Positions 16,445 through 23,247 of a stretch of 34,944 bases of DNA are shown one piece after another. The position numbers and the translations under genes are program-made. The stretch covers positions 1-34,944 of the forward strand of contig JACPEG010000008.1 in assembly GCA_016183615.1 (NCBI GenBank), written 5' to 3'. Positions within the stretch are counted from its first letter, which is position 1. Each line of letters opens with the position of its first letter. Under the pieces are notes generated by a model, which was not told where the DNA came from, searched no databases, and was given only the letters and a program-made list of their open reading frames with translations. The DNA is from Betaproteobacteria bacterium (lineage in GTDB: Bacteria; Pseudomonadota; Gammaproteobacteria; Burkholderiales; UBA6910).

Positions 16445-18382
16445 ATGCCGGATCCGAGTCTAATCATCCGCGGCGTCGAATTGGCGTCCATTGCCTCGTT
16501 CTCGGGCATCTCGGCGGCGGCGGCGTGGGCCGAGCGTCGAGCGGCGGATCATTCTCCCGTGCCTCGGCTGCGCCGCCTCGCCTTTGTCGCCGGATCAACC
16601 GCAGTGGCGTCTCACGCCGTTCGGTTTGTCGATCGCGCAAGCGAAATGCTGGACAGCGCGGTCACGTCGCTGGGTGCATCTGACTTTGCCTTGATCGCGG
16701 TGCGGACCGGGTTCGGAAAAGTTTGGGTCCTGCAAGGGGCGCTCCTGATCGCAGCCATTGCCGCGCTGGCGGCACAACGCGCACCGCGCGTAGCGGCATC
16801 GCTTGGTTGCTCCGCACTGGTCGTTTTTCCCCTTGCTGGACATATCTTTGCCGAGGCAAGGGGGATCGTCCCGGAATTGGCGAACGTCATTCATGTTCTC
16901 CTTGCGGGCATGTGGTTCGGCGGTCTTGCAGCGATTCTGACGATGCGTCTGGCGACCGACAACGACGGCAATCGCCTCCTGGTTCCGATGCTCACCCGCT
17001 TCTCCAGTTTCGCGCTGCCGGCGATGATCGCCCTGCTTGCCACAGGGGGCGTGCTCGCGGGGGAGACCGTGGGGCGTTGGGCGGCGCTATTTGGCACCGA
17101 ATACGGCATTCTCCTCACGGTCAAAATTGTTGCGGTAGGGTCTGTGCTGGTTTCGGCTGCCCGAATCCGTCAGCGGCTGTTTCCCCGGGCGAATGCCACA
17201 GGCGGTTTCGGGTCACTCGTGCGCACGCTCCATGTGGAACTCGCGTTCGCCTCGGGAGTGGTGTTGCTGGCGGGGCTCATTTCCCAGACGGTGCCTGCCA
17301 GCCATGCAGACATCGATTGGTGGCTACCGTTCCGTCTTGTCCCGGACATCGCCTGGTACCGTTCGGGCGTGCCTGCACAGGTGATGGTCGGTGCGGCAGT
17401 CTGCGTTCTATCGACAATTCTTGCATTTCGATGCTACGCCCGCGCACCGCGCATGGTGACCGTTGCCGGCGCAGCCGCGGGGATTCTGGGCGCGATGGTG
17501 GCGCTCGAGGCCGTGGCCGTCCGGGCTTATCCCACCACCTATGACCGCCCACCAATCGCGTATGGCGCCGAAGAGATCGCGGCAGGCCGAACCATCTTTC
17601 TCGATCATTGCACCGGTTGCCACGGCGTGACGGGACGCGGTGACGGGCCGAAAGCGAATGGACTGATCCCGCCGCCGGCGGATCTCACCGCACCCCACGC
17701 GGGCGAACACACGGCGGGGGACATGTTCTGGTGGCTTACCCACGGGCGTTCCGCTTCGGCCATGCCCGGCTTCGCCAATGTGCTCGATGATACCGAACGC
17801 TGGCGGCTGACCATGTACGTGATGGCGCTGTCCCACGGCCACCGGGCGCGGGTGATTGCCGGGCAAGCGGTACCGCGCCAGCCGTGGCTGCCGTCCATCG
17901 ATTTTCGCTACAAGGGGGCGGATGGCTCCATTTCCAGATTCATCGAGCCGCAGGACAAATCCAGCAAGCTCCTGGTCGTTGCGAACGACGACTCGGCGAT
18001 GGAGCGGATCCGATTGCTGATGTCGGCGGCGCCGGAGTTTGCCGCTGCGCGAGCTGAGGTCGTACTGGTGTTATCGCAGGCGCTGGCCGGCACGGCGACG
18101 CCGCCGGTATTCCGGCCGAGCTTGCGCGTCGTGATCGACAAGCAGGGAGAGATCGCCGACGCGTGGAGCCACTACCGCCGCACGCTAAACCATCCCGACC
18201 TGCACGACCAGAACCGCTTTCCGCCGATTGTCGAGCACCTGATCGACCGCTTCGGATTCGTCCGTGCCCGATGGCGCGGCGACGAAGGCGGCGGGCTTCC
18301 CGCGCCGGCCTTCGTGATCGACTCGATCCGAATACTCGCCGACGAACCCGAGATCAGGGCCCTCGATGAGCATCTTCACTGA
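16445..18382 (+). CDS. CopD-cytochrome c-redoxin-like fusion membrane protein
   Basis: A 645-aa protein that starts directly after the copC stop. The N-terminal ~360 residues have multiple membrane segments typical of CopD copper importers, including VIHVLLAGMWFGGLAAIL. Then comes a cytochrome c domain with C389-T-G-C392-H393 and the downstream candidate Met ligand in SAMPGFANVLDD (about 440). The C-terminal ~165 residues (FRYKGADGSISRFIEPQDKS onward) resemble a thioredoxin/Sco-like redoxin fold, but the expected active-site Cys pair is absent. CopD-cytochrome c fusions occur in some proteobacteria; the third domain is less usual. A role in copper delivery to a membrane monooxygenase or oxidase is inferred from the operon. 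Confidence 0.85.
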   Translation: MPDPSLIIRGVELASIASFSGISAAAAWAERRAADHSPVPRLRRLAFVAGSTAVASHAVRFVDRASEMLDSAVTSLGASDFALIAVRTGFGKVWVLQGALLIAAIAALAAQRAPRVAASLGCSALVVFPLAGHIFAEARGIVPELANVIHVLLAGMWFGGLAAILTMRLATDNDGNRLLVPMLTRFSSFALPAMIALLATGGVLAGETVGRWAALFGTEYGILLTVKIVAVGSVLVSAARIRQRLFPRANATGGFGSLVRTLHVELAFASGVVLLAGLISQTVPASHADIDWWLPFRLVPDIAWYRSGVPAQVMVGAAVCVLSTILAFRCYARAPRMVTVAGAAAGILGAMVALEAVAVRAYPTTYDRPPIAYGAEEIAAGRTIFLDHCTGCHGVTGRGDGPKANGLIPPPADLTAPHAGEHTAGDMFWWLTHGRSASAMPGFANVLDDTERWRLTMYVMALSHGHRARVIAGQAVPRQPWLPSIDFRYKGADGSISRFIEPQDKSSKLLVVANDDSAMERIRLLMSAAPEFAAARAEVVLVLSQALAGTATPPVFRPSLRVVIDKQGEIADAWSHYRRTLNHPDLHDQNRFPPIVEHLIDRFGFVRARWRGDEGGGLPAPAFVIDSIRILADEPEIRALDEHLH

Positions 18383-18524
18383 GTTGAGGCACGCGGTGTC
18401 CCTCGTATCGGGGCAGCTGTGACTTCGATCAGGTCTTTGAGCCTTGACGTTTCGGAACAAATCCAAAAAAAGTGTGCTCCCGGTTAACGTCAGTCCGAAT
18501 GCAGATGAGGAGGTTCGTGACCCT

Positions 18525-18830
18525 ATGAGTATTCCCATGCCTATCAATCCTGAGACAGGTAGTCCATGCCGAGGCCTGCCGGACGGTGCTTCTCCGCGGG
18601 TTCCGACGACCGAGTGTGAGCGCCCCTCAGACAGCGTTTCGATGACTGAGGATGATCGAAAGGCTGAGTCGTCATTGCAGTTTGACCCGATGACCGGTGT
18701 GCCGATTTCGATGAGCGAACACGAATTAACCGAGTATTATCAGTGGGTTCTGAGAGCTGCGTTTATTCTATGTGTCGTCGCGGCGATCGTGGTCGCCGCT
18801 ATTGGAGTGACCTCGTTTTTCGTGCAATGA
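18525..18830 (+). CDS. Small tail-anchored membrane protein with repeated P-x-TG-x-P motifs
   Basis: A 101-aa protein from the ATG at 18525, which has GAGGAGG 11 nt upstream; an in-frame ATG at 18444 would give 128 aa but lacks such a site. Family not recognised. It has two copies of a short motif, INPETGSPC near the N-terminus and FDPMTGVPIS in the middle, an acidic, Ser-rich linker, and a single C-terminal membrane span (AAFILCVVAAIVVAAIGVTSFF). It has no signal peptide, so the N-terminal part should face the cytoplasm. It follows the CopD gene by about 140 bp in the same direction and may be co-transcribed. Confidence 0.65.
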   Translation: MSIPMPINPETGSPCRGLPDGASPRVPTTECERPSDSVSMTEDDRKAESSLQFDPMTGVPISMSEHELTEYYQWVLRAAFILCVVAAIVVAAIGVTSFFVQ

Positions 18831-18916
18831 CGATCGCGAGCTGGGTTCACGGGTAATGCGGTGTCGCGTGAGCTTCCTTCGTGTAGCTTGCGGGACAATC
18901 GGAGGAGAGCCTACCA

Positions 18917-19390
18917 ATGAATGCTTCAAGTATCGCGTTGCCCGCTCTTGCGGTGCTTGCGCTTTTGTCTATGCCCGCATGGGCTCACGATGATGCCACT
19001 CTGGATACCGGTCCGTCGCCACATGGTGGCCAGGTGCGTATGTCGGGTCCACATCACTTTGAATTGGTCCTCACACCGGGCGGGCCCGGGACGGGCAAGC
19101 CAGTCGTGGTCTACCTCTCGGATCATGCCGGCAAGGCCGTGTCCTCCGAGGGCGTGACCGGGGTGGTTACACTCCTGCACGGCGGCAAGAATGCTGCTGT
19201 CACCATCCGACCGGACGGCATCGATCGCCTTAGTGGTTATGTCCATTTCATTCCGAACGCGCAGCTCCAGATCGTTGTGACCCTAACCTTCAAGGACGGT
19301 GTGACCAGGACGGCGACCTTTACGCCATTCGCGCGACCGAGTTCCGCGGCCGCCGGCAGTCGCGACGGCCACGCCAGCCATCATCAGTAG
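18917..19390 (+). CDS. Exported His-rich protein, probable periplasmic metal-binding protein
   Basis: A 157-aa protein with a clear signal peptide (LPALAVLALLSMPAWA) and probable mature N-terminus HDDATLDTG. GPSPHGGQVRMSGPHHFELV contains the HGG and HH residues often seen at the N-terminal, metal-sensing side of proteins associated with heavy-metal RND efflux. The C-terminal tail DGHASHHQ adds more His. The ribosome site is GGAGGAGAG, about 8 nt before the ATG. It lies at the end of the copper section. The sequence supports export and metal binding, with no enzymatic motif. A copper chaperone or buffer is the most likely role. Confidence 0.75.
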   Translation: MNASSIALPALAVLALLSMPAWAHDDATLDTGPSPHGGQVRMSGPHHFELVLTPGGPGTGKPVVVYLSDHAGKAVSSEGVTGVVTLLHGGKNAAVTIRPDGIDRLSGYVHFIPNAQLQIVVTLTFKDGVTRTATFTPFARPSSAAAGSRDGHASHHQ

Positions 19391-19892
19391 TGCGGAGCTA
19401 CAGTCTCCTGGGCTGCGCGAGACACGGCCAGGGATTCAATGGCGCATCGCTTGGGCCATACTGACGGGGTCGCCCAGGGCACCGGCCTGCGTCTGGTACC
19501 CCCGCTGGAAACCCTTGGCCCGTCGCACCCCTCCGCCACCACGCCTGCCAGGACGGGCAAGGCCCGCGCCGCGGTCCCGTCGCGGCCGGCCCGGCGCCGC
19601 CGCGGTGACTAGAGTTGTGGCGCCCACAGTCCAGGAGCTTGGCGCGATGCCGCGCCAGGGATTCGACATCGAGCTTGACGTGGCACCCTTTCGTTCATCA
19701 CGATGGCGCGCCCGATCCGGGTTGGCGGGCAATGAGGGCTGAGCGATTGAATATTCCCAGAAAAACATTCGACTCCCGGCGCGAAATGCGGTAATAAGGC
19801 GGTTTCCTGGTGCGGTGGGCCCCCTGGCGGATTGACAGGGAGGGCCAGGTGCGGGGAACATTATTCGAGAACTTCAGTGAAGAGGTGACCAG
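19391..19892 (+). other. About 500 bp without a supportable gene
   Basis: GC-rich stretch between the copper genes and the small Lys-rich gene. Open frames exist on both strands, but they are low-complexity Arg/Gly/Pro translations typical of high GC content, with no ribosome site and no recognisable domain. No tRNA, integrase, transposase or clear direct repeat was seen. It marks the change from the CoM/copper run to housekeeping genes and may contain decayed sequence. Confidence 0.5.
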
Positions 19893-20057
19893 TTGGCCAA
19901 ACCCAATTACCAGTACGAAAAGCGTCAGAAGGAACTGGCAAAGAAAAAAAAGCAGGAAGAAAAACGGCTGCGCAAGACCGGCAAGGGCGATGCGCAGCCC
20001 CAGGAAAACCCGGATCAGCCGCCGGATCAGGCGGAGACCAAATCGCTGGCAGGATAA
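19893..20057 (+). CDS. Conserved 54-aa Lys-rich protein (TTG start)
   Basis: The frame opens at a TTG that sits 6 nt after AGAGGTG and reads MAKPNYQYEKRQKELAKKKK, then QEEKRLRKTGKGDAQPQENP and an acidic Pro/Gln tail. I recognise this start as that of a small, highly basic protein widespread in betaproteobacteria and relatives; no function is known to me. The Lys/Glu/Arg-rich N-terminal half should form a charged helix and could bind nucleic acid. The codon pattern and the match to the familiar N-terminus make it a real gene despite its size and start codon. Confidence 0.75.
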   Translation: MAKPNYQYEKRQKELAKKKKQEEKRLRKTGKGDAQPQENPDQPPDQAETKSLAG

Positions 20058-20195
20058 CCGGACCAGGGCTCGGGGCGGTTGCGCCCGACCGGGCAAACGG
20101 GGGAAGCGGTGTCGGGGCCGCCCCGTTTGAGTTGTATCGATCGGCCCTGACATTAAATTTGCATCTTTCCCGCTCACTCAAACAAGAGGACTCTG

Positions 20196-20402
20196 ATGGC
20201 TACCGGAACGGTCAAGTGGTTCAACCCCTCCAAAGGTTTTGGCTTCATTCAGCCGGATGACGGCTCGAAAGACGTGTTCGTGCATATCTCGGCCGTTCAG
20301 CGCGCGGGCCTGGCCTCGCTGGCGGAGGGCCAGAAGGTGCAATATGACCTGGAGCGGGGAAAGGATGGCAAGACCTCGGCTTCGAACCTGAAGACCGTCT
20401 AG
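20196..20402 (+). CDS. Cold-shock domain protein (Csp family)
   Basis: A 68-aa single cold-shock domain. [12 protein letters not shown] is RNP1 (KGFGFI) and DVFVHISAV contains RNP2 (VFVHIS), both intact. These proteins bind single-stranded RNA and DNA and act as RNA chaperones. AAGAGGA lies about 7 nt before the ATG. The leader is short, and AT-rich sequence lies upstream (around 20150-20160). This leader is much shorter than the long thermosensing leader of E. coli cspA, and nothing in the sequence shows cold regulation. Confidence 0.95.
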   Translation: MATGTVKWFNPSKGFGFIQPDDGSKDVFVHISAVQRAGLASLAEGQKVQYDLERGKDGKTSASNLKTV

Positions 20403-20412
20403 TTTTCGCCTC

Positions 20413-20431
20413 GGCCGGGCGGCGCCCGGCC
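20413..20431 (+). terminator. Hairpin downstream of the csp gene, no T-tract
   Basis: A perfect 8-bp GC stem (GGCCGGGC / GCCCGGCC) with a GGC loop begins 10 bp after the csp stop. No run of T follows, so it could be an mRNA-stabilising 3' hairpin or a weak terminator. Confidence 0.4.
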
Positions 20432-20463
20432 AAACCCTTGCCGCCGGCAGCGCCCCGGTTGGT

Positions 20464-20504
20464 TTGACGTAGATCAAACCGTCCTGTTGCGCTCGGCCTA
20501 GACT
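20464..20504 (+). promoter_or_regulatory. FNR/ANR-type box and -10 element (class II geometry)
   Basis: TTGAC-GTAG-ATCAA at 20464-20477 matches the FNR/ANR consensus TTGAT-N4-ATCAA with one mismatch. A TAGACT hexamer at 20499-20504 makes a -10. A start near 20511-20512 would put the box centre at about -41.5, the standard position for class II FNR activation. The box precedes the 95-aa gene at 20583, which would have a leader of about 70 nt. This suggests induction under low oxygen. Confidence 0.7.
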
Positions 20505-20582
20505 GGAAATGGGAGACGGGGCAGTTGCCATTGCGGCAGATCGCGGAGCCGTCCTCCCATGACTAGCGACAAGGAGCACGCC

Positions 20583-20870
20583 ATGACCATTCCCATCCCC
20601 GAAACCCCTCCCGATTACGACAAGACCCGCATCATCGAGCGGCCGGACGGTTTCTACTGGCAGGACAAGCAGACCGACGAAACCTTCGGCCCGTTCCCGA
20701 CCCTGCTGGCGGCCGTCGAGGACATGGAGCGCAGCTACGAGTCGGAAATCGAGCCGGGCGAGACGGTCCAGGAGGCGGAGGCGGAACTGGGCCTCGCCGA
20801 GTGGGTCGACCCGGATACCGGCGCGCTGGCGGAAGAAGAGACGCCCCGGATCGAAGACGACAAGCATTAG
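20583..20870 (+). CDS. Conserved 95-aa hypothetical protein under a putative FNR-type promoter
   Basis: The ATG at 20583 is chosen over the one at 20559 because AAGGAG (20571-20576) lies 6 nt upstream. The protein is acidic and soluble, with a compact N-terminal segment around DGFYWQDKQTDETFGPFPTLLAAVEDME and a Glu/Asp-rich tail. I recognise the pattern as a conserved hypothetical family of betaproteobacteria, but no function is known to me. The FNR-type promoter directly upstream points to a role in low-oxygen or nitrate conditions. The tail and overall charge are unlike a transcription factor or a secreted protein. Confidence 0.8.
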   Translation: MTIPIPETPPDYDKTRIIERPDGFYWQDKQTDETFGPFPTLLAAVEDMERSYESEIEPGETVQEAEAELGLAEWVDPDTGALAEEETPRIEDDKH

Positions 20871-20897
20871 CGCGACGTGGTTTGCCCGGGCCCGCCG

Positions 20898-20930
20898 CGT
20901 GCCCGGCAAAAGCCGGCGATGCCGGGCACG
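20898..20930 (+). terminator. 10-bp stem-loop after the FNR-controlled gene
   Basis: CGTGCCCGGC and GCCGGGCACG form a perfect 10-bp stem with a 13-nt loop, 28 bp past the stop codon. The expected T-run is absent, so intrinsic termination is uncertain. Confidence 0.4.
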
Positions 20931-20969
20931 TTGTCGGCGGGGGGTGTCGAACCGGACAGGAGGGACCCC

Positions 20970-21326
20970 ATGAAAATCGACAGCACCGAGTTCGGCAGCA
21001 TCACCATCGACGGCCGGACCTATGAATTCGACGTGGTGATCCGGTTGTCCGGGGAAATCGTCAAGCGCAAGAAGAAGCTCTCCAAAAAGTATTACGGGAC
21101 TTCTCACCGGATTTCCAAAGACGAAGCGAAGTTCGTCTACGAGAAGGGCTGCGAGCAGCTGATTCTGGGTACCGGGCAATACGACAACGTGCGGCTTTCT
21201 CCCGAGGCCGCGGAGTATTTCGAGAAGAAGGAGTGCGAGGTGGTGGCGAAGCCGACGCCGGAGGCCATCAGGGCCTTCAACAAGTCCAGGGCCGGCAAGA
21301 TCGGATTGTTTCACGTGACCTGCTGA
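20970..21326 (+). CDS. Mth938-like domain protein (DUF498 family)
   Basis: A 118-aa protein with GGAGGG upstream of the ATG. FGSITIDGRTYEFDVVIRLSG at the start, LILGTGQYDNVRLSPEA in the middle and PTPEAIRAFNKS...HVTC at the end are the sequence landmarks of the Mth938/NDUFAF3-like fold. Animal NDUFAF3 helps assemble respiratory complex I, but the role of the bacterial proteins is not established. It follows the FNR-controlled gene by about 100 bp in the same direction and may share its transcript. The upstream in-frame ATG at 20877 is not used because it would read through the stem-loop and lacks a ribosome site. Confidence 0.88.
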   Translation: MKIDSTEFGSITIDGRTYEFDVVIRLSGEIVKRKKKLSKKYYGTSHRISKDEAKFVYEKGCEQLILGTGQYDNVRLSPEAAEYFEKKECEVVAKPTPEAIRAFNKSRAGKIGLFHVTC

Positions 21327-21360
21327 CGGTTGCCGGGAACAGACAGAGGAGCGTCCGGGA

Positions 21361-21537
21361 TTGGTTGCGATGATCAGGAACAAGCGTTTTCGGCGCGGCG
21401 TTGCGATCGCGCTGCTCATCGCGGGCGCTCTGATGATGTGGCTCGCGCCGCGGACGGCGGTCGGCGCGGTGCTGCTGGCTCTCGGCATTGTCCTGGAACT
21501 GGTCGGCATCGGCCTCGAGCACCGGGCCAGGGAATAG
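21361..21537 (+). CDS. Small membrane protein, two spans, TTG start
   Basis: A 58-aa frame from the TTG at 21361, which lies 8 nt after GAGGAG; the first ATG (21370) is further from that site. The sequence is basic at the N-terminus (IRNKRFRRG), then VAIALLIAGALMMWLAP and AVGAVLLALGIVLELVGIG form two membrane segments, and it ends HRARE. Family not recognised. The positive-inside pattern and ribosome site support a real gene. Confidence 0.6.
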   Translation: MVAMIRNKRFRRGVAIALLIAGALMMWLAPRTAVGAVLLALGIVLELVGIGLEHRARE

Positions 21538-21645
21538 CCCCTCCTCGCCCAGGATCCCTTAGACGCTTGATCTCCGCCCGATGCGGCGCCGCGAAGGAAG
21601 AGGTCCGCGCGGGCGGGGCGCCGTGCTTCCCGGTCACGGCCCATA

Positions 21646-21654
21646 TGCTATAAA
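21646..21654 (+). promoter_or_regulatory. Extended -10 promoter ahead of the TPR gene
   Basis: TGC-TATAAA reads as an extended -10 element. A start about 7 nt downstream would place a perfect GGGCGGCC/GGCCGCCC hairpin (21662-21680) at the very 5' end of the mRNA, upstream of the GGAGGT ribosome site. No good -35 is visible. Confidence 0.4.
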
Positions 21655-21701
21655 AAAATGGGGGCGGCCGCGGGCCGCCCGATTGTCCGATGGAGGTCAT
21701 C

Positions 21702-22181
21702 ATGGCAGCGAAACGGGTTCTGGCGCTGGCGCTCACCGTGGGCGCCGCAACATTTCTTTCCGGGGCGGGGTCCCCGAGCATTTCCCGGCCGCCGGCGCCG
21801 AGCGAGCCCGCCGAAGTGCGGTACTACAACGACGGGGTGAAGGCCGAGCGCGTCGGCGACTATGCGCGCGCGGTGGAGCTCTACCGCCGGGCCATCGCCG
21901 AGAAGCGGGATTTTCCCGACGCCCACAACAACCTGGGATTCAGCCTGCGCAGGATCGCGGAGGGCTATATCCAGCAGGCGATGAAGGAATACGGCGAGGC
22001 GCTGCGCAGCGCCCCCGACCATGCGGCGGCGCTTGAATACCAGGGCGAGCTCTACCTCCGGCTCGGCGAGCTGAGGAAGGCGCGGGACAACATCGACAGG
22101 CTGCAGAAGCTTAATCCGGCGGAGGCGGCCAAGCTCAGGGCCCGGCTCGACCAGCTGGTGGCCGAGGCGAAGGCCCTGTGA
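21702..22181 (+). CDS. Exported TPR-repeat protein
   Basis: 159 aa from the ATG at 21702, preceded by GGAGGT; the ATG at 21690 lies across that ribosome site and is less likely. MAAKRVLALALTVGAATFLSG is a signal peptide. Two to three tetratricopeptide repeats follow: EVRYYNDGVKAERVGDYARAVELYRRAIAE, then PDAHNNLGFSLRRIAEGYIQ...EYGEALRSAPD, then AALEYQGELYLRLGELRKARDNIDRLQKLNP. TPR units bind partner proteins, so a periplasmic scaffold role is likely. No Cys follows the signal peptide in lipobox form. The partner is unknown. Confidence 0.85.
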   Translation: MAAKRVLALALTVGAATFLSGAGSPSISRPPAPSEPAEVRYYNDGVKAERVGDYARAVELYRRAIAEKRDFPDAHNNLGFSLRRIAEGYIQQAMKEYGEALRSAPDHAAALEYQGELYLRLGELRKARDNIDRLQKLNPAEAAKLRARLDQLVAEAKAL

Positions 22182-22219
22182 CGCGGGGACGCCCGCGCCC
22201 GGGCGAGCGCCCCTGATCC

Positions 22220-22894
22220 ATGGAGAGCGCGCGGACGCTGCTCGCCGATTATCTCCCGGCGGCGGTGGCGTTCGCCGCGTTTGCCGTGCTGCACTCCGCC
22301 GGCGCCCGGGAACCCCTCAAACGCTGGCTGGCGCGGGTGGCGGGCGAATTCTTCGTCGCCCATTTCTGGCGCACCGTCTACTGTGGAGCGAGCATTGGGG
22401 CCCTCTACTGGGGCATCGCCTCGCTGCTCTGGGCCCGGCTCCCGGACAACGACGCCTGGCTTTTCATCTACCCGGCCTGGGCCTGGACTGGGATCACGCT
22501 GGTTCATCTCGGGTCCGTGGTCCTGCTGTACGCGGCCTTCCTCCAGAGCGACTACCTGGAATTTCTCGGCCTGCGCCAGGCGTGGCGCGGCGTGCTGGCG
22601 CTCGCCGGGCGCCCGCAGCCGCCGCTCCCGCTCTTCGGCACCGATCGGCTGGTGACGGTGGGCCTCTACCGCTGGGTGCGCCACCCGATGCTCTCGGCCG
22701 GCCTGCTGTTCCTGCTGACCAGCGGTCCGACGCTCAACAACCTCGTGTACACCGCCCTGTACGCGGCCTACATGGTGGTCGGAGCGTGGTACGAGGAGAA
22801 ACGGCTGGTGCGGATTTTCGGCCAGGCCTACCTCGACTACCGGCGCCGGGTGGGCGCATTCCTGCCGCGGCCGTCGCGCCTGCCGGGGGGCTGA
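22220..22894 (+). CDS. NnrU/isoprenylcysteine methyltransferase-like membrane protein
   Basis: A 224-aa integral membrane protein with about five spans. The C-terminal part has the ICMT/phospholipid-methyltransferase pattern YRWVRHPMLSAGLLFL followed by YEEKRLVRIFGQAYLDYRRRVGAFLP (RHP ... E ... FG ... Y ... Y ... P), which in that superfamily binds S-adenosylmethionine. The N-terminal half (VAFAAFAVLHSAGAREPLKR) resembles NnrU, a protein associated with denitrification loci in some bacteria. The substrate is not known. It shares direction with the TPR gene 38 bp upstream and the 32-aa gene 5 bp downstream. Confidence 0.8.
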   Translation: MESARTLLADYLPAAVAFAAFAVLHSAGAREPLKRWLARVAGEFFVAHFWRTVYCGASIGALYWGIASLLWARLPDNDAWLFIYPAWAWTGITLVHLGSVVLLYAAFLQSDYLEFLGLRQAWRGVLALAGRPQPPLPLFGTDRLVTVGLYRWVRHPMLSAGLLFLLTSGPTLNNLVYTALYAAYMVVGAWYEEKRLVRIFGQAYLDYRRRVGAFLPRPSRLPGG

Positions 22895-22899
22895 CCGCC

Positions 22900-22998
22900 G
22901 TGCTGGAATCGCTGTCGAACCTGTTCTACGACCCGTTCATATTCTGGGGCGTGCCGCTCGTCCTCGCGCTGGCCTGGGAGGCGGTGAGAAAGAAATAG
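22900..22998 (+). CDS. 32-aa membrane mini-protein after nnrU-like gene
   Basis: A GTG start 5 bp after the stop of the membrane methyltransferase opens a 32-codon frame, MLESLSNLFYDPFIFWGVPL then VLALAWEAVRKK. It is a single hydrophobic helix with a basic C-terminal end. The short spacing suggests re-initiation of translation. It is below the length at which homology can be judged; the membrane-helix shape and charge pattern support it. Confidence 0.45.
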   Translation: MLESLSNLFYDPFIFWGVPLVLALAWEAVRKK

Positions 22999-23211
22999 CC
23001 GCGGTCCCGCTCCCCCGGCTGCTGGAGTCACATCCCCCTCTCCGGCGCGCTTGGATCTCCCATGGCCAGCAAAACCCCGTTCCTTCCCGCGTCACTCCAG
23101 CGCTAGTCGCCCCCAGGACCGGGGCATGCGCCGAAGGCCGGCCGGGCTGCGGCGGGAGAATCGCGTCCGTTCCAGGCGCTCCGCACTTTTGATTCCCCGT
23201 TCCCGCGATGC

Positions 23212-23220
23212 TGGTAATAT
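23212..23220 (+). promoter_or_regulatory. Extended -10 promoter of the GGDEF-EAL gene
   Basis: TGG-TAATAT is an extended -10. A TTGATT 20 bp upstream (23189-23194) is a poorly spaced -35. Transcription from about 23227 would give a leader of about 20 nt containing the GGGGAGGG ribosome site. The rest of the 249-bp gap (22999-23247) shows no gene. Confidence 0.45.
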
Positions 23221-23247
23221 CCAGCCTGGATAGGGGAGGGGCCGGCA

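Noticed and set aside
19436..19861. Reverse-strand open frame of 141 codons in the 19.4-19.9 kb gap
   Set aside because: Arg/Gly-rich, no ribosome site, no recognisable domain. It could hide a decayed gene but cannot be supported.
21662..21680. Hairpin with an adjacent A-run as a reverse-strand terminator
   Set aside because: No reverse-strand gene is present upstream of it; the A-run is better explained as the downstream part of an extended -10 promoter.
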